Shown here: positions 45,831 to 54,035 of the stretch, one piece after another
Position numbering within the stretch: the stretch's first letter is position 1
Layout: the number at the start of each line of letters is the position of its first letter
Origin: an uncultured Bacteroidales bacterium
GTDB taxonomy: Bacteria; Bacteroidota; Bacteroidia; Bacteroidales; Barnesiellaceae
Assembly: GCA_949298955.1 (NCBI GenBank)
Contig: CASFYQ010000005.1
Span: 62,001 to 126,000 of the forward strand
Reading direction: 5' to 3'
DNA: 64,000 bases
Notes under the pieces: generated by a model
The model's input: the letters and a program-made list of their open reading frames with translations, nothing else
Told to the model about the DNA's origin: nothing
Database searches by the model: none
Made by a program: the position numbers and the translations under genes

Positions 45831-47024
45831 TCATTTCAACTGTTCTGCCTGGTTGTAGATAGCCTCGAAGATGTCTTTGTCGGCTTCGGTGAGGGTTCGG
45901 CCTCGGCGAGCCATCATTTTCTCGGCGATGGCATAGAATTTGGGCAGTTGCACATCGGTGAATCCGGCGGTACCGCCTTCGCTGAACGAAGCGACGAAAT
46001 TGCGGGGGAATCCGGCGCCGTGAATGTTCACACCCACGCCCACGACGGTGGCGGTGTTGAACATGGTGTTGATGCCCGCTTTGGAGTGGTCGCCCATGAT
46101 GAGGCCGCAAAATTGCAAGTTGGTACGCAGGAAGCGGCGGGTGGGGTAATTCCACAGTTTTATTTCGCTGTAATCGTTTTTGAGATTCGAAGCTACCGAT
46201 CCGGCACCCAGATTGCACCATTCGCCAATGATGGCGTTGCCCAGAAAACCGTCGTGAGCCTTGTTGGAGAAGCCGAACATGACCACGTTGTTCAATTCGC
46301 CGCCTACTTTACAATAGGGTCCCAGGGTGGTGGCTCCGTAGATTTTGGCACCCATGTTGACATATGCGTGTTCGCAGGCGGCAAAGGGCGCTCGTATGCA
46401 ACTGCCTTCCATCACCTCGCTGTCGGCTCCCAGATAGATGGGACCATTGGTAACGTTGAAGATGGCACACTCGGCTTTGGCCCCGGGTTCGAGAAATATC
46501 TTGGGGGTTCCGTCGGCGAAACAGGGGTCGCCGATAACCCGGTTCGAGGGGCTGAGCGGCTGGCCGGTGCGTCCGCGGGTAATCAGTCGGAAATCGGCTT
46601 CGAGACACTCGCCGTTCAGCAGGAAGATGTCATAAAGGTGGTTGATGTATCGGGGCTCTTCCCCGACCGGGACGGAGGTCGTGTGACGACCCTCGTGAAA
46701 ATCGGCCTCGGTGCCCCGGAAGGCTATGACCGTGTCGTGGTCGGTGAGTGCTTCGCCGGGGTTGAGTCGGTCGACTTGTGTCGCCAGATTCTCGTCGGGA
46801 ATGAGGTGGCTGGCGATGAAGAGGTTGTCGGGGGTTATGGTGGCCGGATATTTCTCGGCCATGTATTCGGGAGTGAGATAGGAGTAGGAGCCGGGCAACA
46901 GACGTTCCCATTTCTCGCGTATGGTGAGAATCCCTATGCGTATGTCGGCGATGGGGCGGGTAAACGCCAGGGGCAGCAGTTCGAGATGCTGCTGGTTGAT
47001 GTCGAAAAGAATGATATTTTTCAT
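45831..47024 (-). CDS. GlmU-like putative sugar nucleotidyltransferase
   Basis: The 397-residue protein has an N-terminal half (FDINQQHLELLPLAFTRPIADIRIGILTIREKW) typical of a Bacteroidota GlmU-like family. The C-terminal left-handed beta-helix of hexapeptide repeats (about 195-350) includes IFNVTNGPIYLGADSEVMEGSCIRAPFAA and AYVNMGAKIYGATTLGPYCKVGG. The classical LxxGxGTRM loop of GlmU pyrophosphorylase is absent at the N-terminus, so nucleotidyl transfer is uncertain. An acyltransferase function from the beta-helix is possible. It is monocistronic with a strong promoter and divergent from the ACP-like gene. Confidence 0.8.
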   Translation of the reverse strand: MKNIILFDINQQHLELLPLAFTRPIADIRIGILTIREKWERLLPGSYSYLTPEYMAEKYPATITPDNLFIASHLIPDENLATQVDRLNPGEALTDHDTVIAFRGTEADFHEGRHTTSVPVGEEPRYINHLYDIFLLNGECLEADFRLITRGRTGQPLSPSNRVIGDPCFADGTPKIFLEPGAKAECAIFNVTNGPIYLGADSEVMEGSCIRAPFAACEHAYVNMGAKIYGATTLGPYCKVGGELNNVVMFGFSNKAHDGFLGNAIIGEWCNLGAGSVASNLKNDYSEIKLWNYPTRRFLRTNLQFCGLIMGDHSKAGINTMFNTATVVGVGVNIHGAGFPRNFVASFSEGGTAGFTDVQLPKFYAIAEKMMARRGRTLTEADKDIFEAIYNQAEQLK

Positions 47025-47049
47025 AATCGTATGTAATGGATTGATACAT

Positions 47050-47081
47050 CAAAGGTAATGTAAATCTTATGGAAAAACAAA
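47050..47081 (-). promoter_or_regulatory. Promoter of the GlmU-like gene
   Basis: Minus strand: TTTG (47081-47078), a 20-base spacer, TACCTTTG (47057-47050), an ideal Bacteroidota promoter. Confidence 0.7.
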
Positions 47082-47158
47082 ATCCGGGGTGATGTATTGC
47101 AACGGCACGGTAACTGAACAAATGGAGCAGTGTGGTCGTTTAAGGGGAAAAAGAGCTT

Positions 47159-47404
47159 ATGGAAGAGAATCGTTTTGTGCAACTGGTCGCCGGTATGCTG
47201 TATCGGACAAATCGGGATTCGTTGACCCCGGATACCCGCTACAAGGGGTTGAAAGAGTGGAACTTTCTGTTTGAGGTTTCTCTGGCGATGATGCTCGAGG
47301 AGGAGTATCATGTGAAGGTTACTCCCGAAGATTTTTCGAATACGGCGACTCTGGACGAGTTGTTTCAGCGGGTGTGTGCGCCTCGTCTGGGTCATAAGGA
47401 TTAA
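47159..47404 (+). CDS. Acyl-carrier-protein-like protein lacking the phosphopantetheine serine
   Basis: The 81-residue acidic helical protein aligns by eye with carrier proteins: SLTPDTRYKGLKEW before helix 2, EVSLAMMLEEEYHVKVTPEDF for helix 2 and loop, and TATLDELFQRV for the last helix. At the site where carriers have (W)DSL, it reads WNFL. Phe36 replaces the Ser that receives phosphopantetheine, and Asn35 replaces the Asp. It therefore cannot carry an acyl group by the usual route. It starts 22 bases before an asparagine-synthetase-like gene that is also altered at its active sites. A chance hypothetical is unlikely given the pattern. Confidence 0.7.
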   Translation: MEENRFVQLVAGMLYRTNRDSLTPDTRYKGLKEWNFLFEVSLAMMLEEEYHVKVTPEDFSNTATLDELFQRVCAPRLGHKD

Positions 47405-47425
47405 AAGCGGGGAGGCGGGTGTGTT

Positions 47426-49111
47426 ATGAGTGGTTTGTCGGGAATCGTGGGAGAGGTAGACCAGCTGGAACAGGTATTGCGGCAGATGGCCGAAGCGCAG
47501 CGCCATCGGGGACGGGAGGCTCCGGTGGGTTGGGTCTCTTCTTTTGTCGATGCACGGGTGGGGTTGATGCATAATCGCTGCCCTGCAATCGGTCCCGAGT
47601 CGGCGGTTCAACCGTTTGATGATAGCGATACGGGGCTGGTGGTGATGCTCGACGGCGAGATATTCAACGGCGACGAGGTGCGCAGCCGGTTGTCCAACTA
47701 CTATCGTTTTTCCACCAAGAGTATCTGCGAGGTGATTTCCAAGGCCTACGACCGTTGGGGCGATGCCTGTTTCGACCGGTTCGAGGGCTATTTTGCGATA
47801 GTTGTGTATAACCGCAGCTCCGAGGAGTTGTTGCTGTGTCGCGACCGGTTCGGCATCAAGCCACTCTATTATGCGACCCGCCGGGGCAATCTCTATTTTG
47901 CCTCGGAGGTGCGGGCCTTGTTTGCCGGCGGTATTCGGCCCCGGCTCTCGGCCGAGCGTTGGGCCGGCTATTTGGTCTATTCGACCTATGGCAGTCCTTA
48001 TGAGACTTTTTGGGAGGGAATACATCAGTTACCGGCCGGATTCCTGCTGCACTACAACGGCTATTCGCTGATTGAGAAGCGATGGTATGAATTTGAGAAG
48101 CGGGTGGCGGCGTGGCGTGTCGAGTCGCCCGAGCGGTTGGCCGAGTCTTTCATCGACCAGATGCGTTGTAGCGTGAGGTACAGCCTTGTGGGCGAGATGC
48201 CCAAGGGACTCTCGCTGAATGGCAATTTGGAGTCGGCCCTGTTCATCGCTTTGATGAAGGACGCCGGTTTGCCCCGCTACTTGAAAAGTTATATGCACTA
48301 TCGGGGCAAACTGCATCGGAGCGGAGTCCTGTGGGGTGTCGAACTGTTGTCGGAGACGGAGTTGCCGCTGGAACAAGTGCCTGTCACGAAACCCATGTTA
48401 CTGAAAGAGCTCGATTCTCTCACCCGCTGGCAGGAGGAGCCTGTCGATGGGGCGGATATGGTGGCCTACTCGGCTTTTTTCAGGGTGATGCGCAAGCGGG
48501 GCATGGGGGTGATAAGCGGTGGCTGGGGGCTTTCGCATTTCTTGGGTGGAGCCGCTTTGCCGGGCGATCGGTATTCGTCGCTTATCCCGTCGAAACTCTT
48601 GTCGCCCGATTTTCGCAGCCTGGCTCAAAAGCCTCGGTATCAACGGCTGTTTGACTCGGAGAACGGACATCTGAAATTTTGCGACTTATACTACGAGCGC
48701 ATTCCTCACCTGTTGCGGAGCATCGACAAGATGAGCATGTATTATGGGGTGCAGATACGAAACGCTTTCTTGAATCACAATCTCATAGAAATTGCTTTTG
48801 CTCTGGCCGAAAAGAACCCTTCGAGGCAGGAGCGCGGGCGGTGGTTTTACGATAGAATCGTAGCGTCGTTGCTCCCTGAGGGAGTCAGGATTGCACCCGA
48901 ACGCGACGCCGACGAGTCGGTATTCCCTGCCGAGTTGAAAGCTTGGGCCGACGAGGTCGTGTGCGACCTGCGGTATGGGAGGGTGTCGCAGTGGTTCGAC
49001 CTCACCCGTCTCGAACAGGCTTGGCGGCACACCGGTGAGGGGCCGTTTGCCGACCCGGTAAAGATGTGGAAACTGCTCTCGCTGTGCCTGCAACTGAAAA
49101 GCCTCCCTTAA
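47426..49111 (+). CDS. Asparagine-synthetase-like protein with altered active sites
   Basis: The 561-residue protein has the complete AsnB architecture: a class II glutamine amidotransferase half (1-about 195) and a synthetase half (about 220-550). Landmarks such as FEGYFAIVVYN, LLLCRDRFGIKPLYYATR and LYFASEVRALF are kept. Catalytic positions are not: Cys2 is Ser (MSGLSGIVG), NGE reads DGE, the glutamine-binding Asp before EV is Ile (SICEVI), the SGGxDS loop reads LNGNLES (264-270), SGxGADExFGG reads SGGWGLSHFLGG (about 364), and VRVPFLD reads IRNAFLN. Ordinary asparagine synthesis is unlikely. It forms a two-gene unit with the ACP-like gene. Confidence 0.8.
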   Translation: MSGLSGIVGEVDQLEQVLRQMAEAQRHRGREAPVGWVSSFVDARVGLMHNRCPAIGPESAVQPFDDSDTGLVVMLDGEIFNGDEVRSRLSNYYRFSTKSICEVISKAYDRWGDACFDRFEGYFAIVVYNRSSEELLLCRDRFGIKPLYYATRRGNLYFASEVRALFAGGIRPRLSAERWAGYLVYSTYGSPYETFWEGIHQLPAGFLLHYNGYSLIEKRWYEFEKRVAAWRVESPERLAESFIDQMRCSVRYSLVGEMPKGLSLNGNLESALFIALMKDAGLPRYLKSYMHYRGKLHRSGVLWGVELLSETELPLEQVPVTKPMLLKELDSLTRWQEEPVDGADMVAYSAFFRVMRKRGMGVISGGWGLSHFLGGAALPGDRYSSLIPSKLLSPDFRSLAQKPRYQRLFDSENGHLKFCDLYYERIPHLLRSIDKMSMYYGVQIRNAFLNHNLIEIAFALAEKNPSRQERGRWFYDRIVASLLPEGVRIAPERDADESVFPAELKAWADEVVCDLRYGRVSQWFDLTRLEQAWRHTGEGPFADPVKMWKLLSLCLQLKSLP

Positions 49112-49155
49112 CTCCGCGCTCATATCCCCGGCTCGCCTTTCCCGGGCACATCTCT

Positions 49156-49185
49156 CGCCTCGATAATGATCGGGGCGTTTTTTTT
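49156..49185 (+). terminator. Terminator of the ACP-like/AsnB-like unit
   Basis: CGCCTCGAT (49156-49164) pairs with ATCGGGGCG (49169-49177) over 9 positions (one T-G), with loop AATG and a run of eight T. Confidence 0.9.
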
Positions 49186-49216
49186 GTTCTTTTTTTCTTG
49201 GTATTCACTACCTTTG
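49183..49216 (+). promoter_or_regulatory. Promoter of rfbC
   Basis: TTTG (49183-49186) at the end of the terminator T-run, a 22-base spacer, and TACCTTTG (49209-49216), 19 bases before the ATG. Confidence 0.6.
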
Positions 49217-49235
49217 CATCCAAAAAATAAAGCCG

Positions 49236-49784
49236 ATGAAATTTATAGAGCAAAAGTTAAAGGGAGCCTTCGTCATCGAGCCGCAGGTGTTTGGCGACAG
49301 CCGGGGTTATTTCATGGAGAGTTACAGGAAAGAGCTTTTCGACCAGTATGTAGGGCCTGTCGATTTTGTCCAGGACAACGAGTCGCGTTCGAGCTACGGC
49401 GTGTTGCGCGGCCTTCATTTCCAGAAAGGGGAGTACTCCCAGGCCAAGCTGGTACGGGTAACCCAGGGACGGGTGTATGACGTGATTGTCGACTTGCGCC
49501 GCTCCTCGCCCACCTTCGGGCAGTATATCGGGGTAGAACTGTCGGACGAGAACAAACGACAACTCTTTGTCCCGCGCGGTTTTGCCCACGGATTTGCCGT
49601 ATTGAGCGAAACGGCCCAATTCTGCTACAAGGTCGACAACGTGTATGCCCCGCAGCACGAAGCCACCTTGCTGTACAACGATCCGCATGTAGGGGTGGTG
49701 TGGCCGGTGAACCCCGAGAATATGCTCCTCTCGCCGAAAGACATGAAGGGGCTCGGGTTCGACGAAATCGAGACGTTTGAGTAG
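49236..49784 (+). CDS. rfbC: dTDP-4-dehydrorhamnose 3,5-epimerase
   Basis: The 182-residue cupin epimerase makes dTDP-4-keto-L-rhamnose from the 6-deoxy-4-keto-glucose nucleotide. It has RGYFMESYRKELF, FVQDNESRS, the catalytic His in GVLRGLHFQKGEYSQAKLVRV (about 60), the YDVIVDLRRSSPTFG strand, and the FVPRGFAHGFAVLSETAQFCYKVDN block with the catalytic Tyr. Length is standard. rfbA, rfbB and rfbD are not in the window. It has its own promoter and no same-strand operon partner. Confidence 0.95.
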   Translation: MKFIEQKLKGAFVIEPQVFGDSRGYFMESYRKELFDQYVGPVDFVQDNESRSSYGVLRGLHFQKGEYSQAKLVRVTQGRVYDVIVDLRRSSPTFGQYIGVELSDENKRQLFVPRGFAHGFAVLSETAQFCYKVDNVYAPQHEATLLYNDPHVGVVWPVNPENMLLSPKDMKGLGFDEIETFE

Positions 49785-49898
49785 ATGACGTTGCGATTTC
49801 CGTTATATTGACATATGCCTATTTGCGAGCAAGCAGGAATTTTTGTTAGCCTGCCAGTGTAATAATCATCACAAGTGTTAAATTAAAATTTTATTGGT

Positions 49899-51980
49899 AT
49901 GAAAAGGGGACTTGTTCTCATCGCTTTTTTTGGAAGTGTCGCAGGAATTTGGGCACAAAGAGACTCAGCAATTGTTTTGACCGAGGTGGAAGTAGCTGCC
50001 AAATATGTGTCGCCGGTATCGGTCGCCGGGCAAACGCTTTCGGTGCGTAGTATTCCACAATCGGTTTCGGTGGTCAATATGACGAGAATCAAAGATATGA
50101 ATCTTACCACAATCGATCAGGCTATGCAGTATGTGACCGGGGTGACCACAATTGCCAATGACAATATGCGTAGCCAGTATAAATCGAGAGGTTATAGCAT
50201 GAGTGTAATGAATGACGGGCTGCCATCGTATAATTCCCTGGCCCTGTCGCAACAGTTGGATTTGTCTTTTTATGACCAGGTGGAGGTCCTCCGAGGGCCG
50301 GCTGCCATTTTGCAGGGGGTACCCGACGGACAATCGTTGGGCGGTATTATCAATCTTGTAAAGAAGCGCCCCACCGATAAATTGGGGCTCTTGACATCGG
50401 TAAGTGCGGGAACGTGGAATAATTATAGAGGCGAAATCGATTTGAATGCGCCTATCAATAAGGAAGGCTCCTTGCGAAGCCGATGGGTCTTTTTTGCCAA
50501 TGACCGTGATTTCTTTTATGACAGATCGCATTTGACAAAGGTTGGCGCATATGGAATTCTCGAATGGGAGGCAACTCCTTCTACGCTGTTCAGTCTGTCC
50601 TATTCATATCAAGACTCCAAAGGCGATGTCCTTTACAATGGATTGCCGGCTCTTCGGGCGACGAGCGATGATAATAGCCGGAATCACCTTCCTGTGAAAC
50701 GGAGTTTCAATCCGACTCCCGACTGGGACAATACGTCGTGGGAAACACATGAGGTCTTGTTCAGGATGGAGCAGCGGTTGGCCAAGGACTGGAATCTTTC
50801 ATTAAAGGCAAATTGGAGAGGACAGACTCAAAAAAACAAGTATGGTTTTGCGGGTACGGTAACTGCGGCCGATACGACGTCGAATTATTTGCGAGGATAC
50901 AACGACGAGAGTGTGCCCCGTTTTGCTTCTGCTGCCGATGTGACGGGGAAATTTCGTCTTTTCAATCAGGTCCAGAGCCTGTTTGTGGGATTTAATTTCG
51001 AGAGTTTTATAGATGACAAGAAATACATCAGCGCATACTATATGACCAAGTTTGGTGACCCTTTCCTGGTCCCCGATTTTCAAGTACCGTACGATAACCT
51101 CAACCATTCCAAGATGAGAGTCTTGCAAGGAGGTGTATATGCACAGCTGCACCTTGCTCTGCTGCGGAATCTGAAAGCGGTTTTGGGAGGTCGTTTGGGT
51201 TCGGTATATGCCAGTATGTATGATTTCTCGGCTTCGAAATGGAATGAGGCTATCCGGGAAGAATATAGGTTTACCCCCTCTGTGGGAATTATGTATGACC
51301 CTATCGACGAGCTTACCCTTTATACCAGTTATTCGAGCGTGTTTGTTCCCCAAACCGAGAGGCGGGAAGACGGTACAATGTTGAATCCCCGAACCGGATT
51401 CCAAGGCGAGTTCGGGGTCAAGAGCGGACTGCTGAACGACCGATTGAGAGGGAATCTGGCATTGTTCTATATCCAGGATGATGGCCGGGCCTATAAGGTA
51501 AGCCCGGCTCCGGCCTATATCAATGGAGGAAGGGTCGAGAATAAGGGTGTGGATGTCGAGGTAAGCGCTTATCCGTATAAAGGATTGGAACTGATGGCAG
51601 GCTATACTTATCTCGATACCCAAATTACAAAATCGGCCGATGGAGACGAGGGCCTTGCGTTTAGCCCCGTCGAGCCGGAACATTCGTTGAAATTCATGTG
51701 TGCGTACCGGTTTGACAACGGCCTTTTACGAGGGCTCTCCCTCGGGGCTAATGTGTTGTATTACAGCACCAGTTATGCCTCGGTACTTACCCCTGAAAGG
51801 AAACAGTCGCCGTATGCCCTGCTCAATGGCTTTGTATCGTATGAACTTAATTCTCATTTAGGCTTTTATTTTAACCTTAATAACATTACCGATCAGGTCT
51901 ATTATGCCCGATTGGGAGGAAATGGCGATTATTTTGGCGACCCTTGTAACTTCACGTTGTGCATGAGATGTAAATTCTGA
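49899..51980 (+). CDS. TonB-dependent siderophore-type outer-membrane receptor
   Basis: The 693-residue receptor has a signal peptide (MKRGLVLIAFFGSVAGIWAQ). The plug domain (about 40-155) includes SIPQSVSVVNMTRIKDMNLTTIDQAMQYVTGV, YKSRGYSMSVMNDGLP, VEVLRGPAAILQG and GGIINLVKKRP. A 22-strand-type barrel follows and ends in aromatic Phe (LCMRCKF). The plug pattern is that of the FhuA/FpvA siderophore class rather than SusC, since there is no carboxypeptidase-like N-terminal domain. It starts 115 bases after rfbC. The next gene, an SbmA/BacA-type ABC transporter, begins 5 bases after its stop, so both likely serve one substrate. Confidence 0.92.
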   Translation: MKRGLVLIAFFGSVAGIWAQRDSAIVLTEVEVAAKYVSPVSVAGQTLSVRSIPQSVSVVNMTRIKDMNLTTIDQAMQYVTGVTTIANDNMRSQYKSRGYSMSVMNDGLPSYNSLALSQQLDLSFYDQVEVLRGPAAILQGVPDGQSLGGIINLVKKRPTDKLGLLTSVSAGTWNNYRGEIDLNAPINKEGSLRSRWVFFANDRDFFYDRSHLTKVGAYGILEWEATPSTLFSLSYSYQDSKGDVLYNGLPALRATSDDNSRNHLPVKRSFNPTPDWDNTSWETHEVLFRMEQRLAKDWNLSLKANWRGQTQKNKYGFAGTVTAADTTSNYLRGYNDESVPRFASAADVTGKFRLFNQVQSLFVGFNFESFIDDKKYISAYYMTKFGDPFLVPDFQVPYDNLNHSKMRVLQGGVYAQLHLALLRNLKAVLGGRLGSVYASMYDFSASKWNEAIREEYRFTPSVGIMYDPIDELTLYTSYSSVFVPQTERREDGTMLNPRTGFQGEFGVKSGLLNDRLRGNLALFYIQDDGRAYKVSPAPAYINGGRVENKGVDVEVSAYPYKGLELMAGYTYLDTQITKSADGDEGLAFSPVEPEHSLKFMCAYRFDNGLLRGLSLGANVLYYSTSYASVLTPERKQSPYALLNGFVSYELNSHLGFYFNLNNITDQVYYARLGGNGDYFGDPCNFTLCMRCKF

Positions 51981-51985
51981 TTCGT

Positions 51986-53719
51986 ATGGCCATGTTTGGA
52001 CCTCTTCGGCAGTATTTCGTAAAATCGGAAATTCGAGCGTGCTGGAAATTGCTTAAACCCTGGTGGGTATCGGAGGAGAGATGGATAGCGAGGGGATTGT
52101 TTCTCCTGGTATTTCTGCTCGATATGGCGATAGTCGCAATAGGCGTCTGGCTCACATATTGGAATAAGAATTTTTTCAATGCGTTTGCCGATTATGATTT
52201 GCATCGGGTTTGGCTACTTATGCTTGAAGCCCTTTTGATAGCAGCGTGCGGCATTGTTTCGGAGGCGTCCAGAACTTGGTTTTATCAGACATTGCAGATA
52301 CGTTGGCGCAGGTGGATGACCGATGTCTATCTGAAAAAATGGCTCGAAGGTAGCACCTTCCATCGGATAGAGGATTTGAAAAAAATAGACAACGCCGACC
52401 AGCGTATCTCGGAAGATTTGAGAGATATGGTAGAACTGAGCCTGCATTTGAGCCTGGGTTTCTTTTCTAATCTCGTGAGTCTGATAACGTTCTCTATAAT
52501 AATATGGGGAATCTCGGGAACCCTCACGTTTGCCGTGGGTGGATTGGTAATCAATATCCCGGGGTATATGCTTTGGGTGTCGATAATATACGCGATATTG
52601 GCCTCTGTCATGGTCGAAAAGTGGGGAAAAAAGATGGTCGCAGTTGAGTATGAACAACAACTGAGGGAGTCGGATTTCCGCTTTTCGATGATGCGGGTCA
52701 GGGAGAATAGCGCGCAAATCGCAATAAGCCGGGGCGGTACTGCCGAGCGGAAAATGTTGAACAGGCTTTTCAGAGGGATAGAGATAAACTGGGAGGCTTT
52801 TAAACAATATACCAAAAGAATTACAATCGTCGAGAAAGGGTATACAGAGATTGGAATCTTGCTTGCCTACCTGGTAATCATTCCCAGGTATTTCGCCCAT
52901 CAGATAACATTGGGCTCCATCATGCAGTTGACGATGAGCTTTACGAAGGTGAGGGTAGGTTTCGCCTGGTTTGTATTTCAATATAAGCGGCTGGCATCGT
53001 TGCGGTCGATGTGTAAGCGGTTGGGAGAACTCTACTGCTACATTGATATGGAGACTCCCCGCCATATCGCTTTTGAAACAAGCCGGGACGGCGCTTTGCG
53101 GATAGACAATCTTGAATTGTCATTGGCCGATGGGAAGGTGATTACACGTGTCGATGCGCTGTGTTTCGAACCAGGTTCCCGATGGCTGATACGGGGCGGC
53201 TCTGGTGTGGGTAAGACGACACTGCTGAAAGCAATAGCCGGAGTATGGCTGTACGGAAGCGGCCGGATAAGTTTGCCGGATGGAAAGTTTATGTTTCTCC
53301 CTCAGGAATTGTATTTGCCACTGGGCACCCTGCGGGTGGCGCTCTGTTATCCCCGTCCCCTTGATGCATATACGCCGGGGCAGTGTGCCGAAGCCCTGTT
53401 CAAATGCGGGCTCGGGCAGTATATCGGCTGCTTGGACGACGAGGGCATATTGTGGAGCAAGAGGCTATCGCCGGGCGAGAAGCAACGCCTGGCTTTCGCG
53501 CGATGCCTGCTTGGGCGGCCCGATTTCCTTTTCATGGACGAGTCGACCTCGGCTCTTGACCCGGCAATGGAGCAGCGCCTGTTTGAATGCCTGTTGGACG
53601 AACTCCCGGATACCGCAATAATAAGCGTTGCACATCGGTTGTCTTTGGATAAGTATCATGACAATTTCTATACAATGGGCCAGGTTGCTCTTGGTTCTGA
53701 TTCCGGCGTGAAAGCGTGA
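51986..53719 (+). CDS. SbmA/BacA-type ABC transporter (fused permease and ATPase)
   Basis: The 577-residue protein has an N-terminal SbmA/BacA-like membrane domain (about 1-340, six helices, with WRRWMTDVYLKKWLEGSTFHRIED and NADQRISEDLRDM). The ATPase domain has Walker A GGSGVGKTTLLKAIAG (about 403), the signature LSPGEKQRLAFAR (about 494), Walker B FLFMDESTSALD (about 513) and H-loop ISVAHR. This fusion matches YddA/Rv1819c-like proteins; Rv1819c imports hydrophilic solutes including cobalamin. Pairing with a TonB receptor suggests import of a peptide, siderophore or corrinoid. It is coupled to the receptor gene. Confidence 0.88.
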   Translation: MAMFGPLRQYFVKSEIRACWKLLKPWWVSEERWIARGLFLLVFLLDMAIVAIGVWLTYWNKNFFNAFADYDLHRVWLLMLEALLIAACGIVSEASRTWFYQTLQIRWRRWMTDVYLKKWLEGSTFHRIEDLKKIDNADQRISEDLRDMVELSLHLSLGFFSNLVSLITFSIIIWGISGTLTFAVGGLVINIPGYMLWVSIIYAILASVMVEKWGKKMVAVEYEQQLRESDFRFSMMRVRENSAQIAISRGGTAERKMLNRLFRGIEINWEAFKQYTKRITIVEKGYTEIGILLAYLVIIPRYFAHQITLGSIMQLTMSFTKVRVGFAWFVFQYKRLASLRSMCKRLGELYCYIDMETPRHIAFETSRDGALRIDNLELSLADGKVITRVDALCFEPGSRWLIRGGSGVGKTTLLKAIAGVWLYGSGRISLPDGKFMFLPQELYLPLGTLRVALCYPRPLDAYTPGQCAEALFKCGLGQYIGCLDDEGILWSKRLSPGEKQRLAFARCLLGRPDFLFMDESTSALDPAMEQRLFECLLDELPDTAIISVAHRLSLDKYHDNFYTMGQVALGSDSGVKA

Positions 53720-54035
53720 CTCCTTTTACCGGAAATTCGTGGTGAGGCGCTCTTTGGGAGATGCGTCAACGGCAGAGCGCCTTGGGGCTTGTGCCGTTTG
53801 TGACATGGACTCTACCCTTGTGGCATGAAGATAAAAATGGCGAAAAATAATTCCAATACGTTTGGTTTTTAATGATTTAGTGATTATCTTTGCACCACTT
53901 TTGATGCCTTAAAAGGTCGAAGCGTTTATATAATCGGTTGATTATGTGAAAGCTAAGACCGATTTTGGTGTCTTGGACAGAGAGAATAAAAAGGTAAATT
54001 ATAAGTAAAAAGATTTTTAAAAAAAGTTCTAAGAA
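53720..54035 (+). other. 316-base region upstream of rpsL: hairpin, promoter and leader
   Basis: A 9-bp stem AGGCGCTCT/AGAGCGCCT (53745-53753 with 53774-53782) may end the ABC transporter transcript, though no T-run follows. The rpsL promoter lies at 53861-53892. In the leader, AATCGGT (53932-53938) pairs with ACCGATT (53958-53964), followed by TTGG. The remainder is A-rich and gene-free. Confidence 0.5.
53861..53892 (+). promoter_or_regulatory. Promoter of the str/S10/spc cluster
   Basis: TTTG (53861-53864), a 20-base spacer and TATCTTTG (53885-53892): a perfect consensus. It would give an rpsL leader of about 135 bases. Confidence 0.75.

Noticed and set aside
47426..49111. Plain annotation as asparagine synthetase (asnB)
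   Set aside because: The nucleophilic Cys2 and the ATP-pyrophosphatase loop are both replaced, so the enzymatic name would mislead.
49784..49898. Possible Fur box upstream of the TonB receptor
   Set aside because: AATAATCATCAC is only loosely similar to a Fur half-site and has no matching second half.
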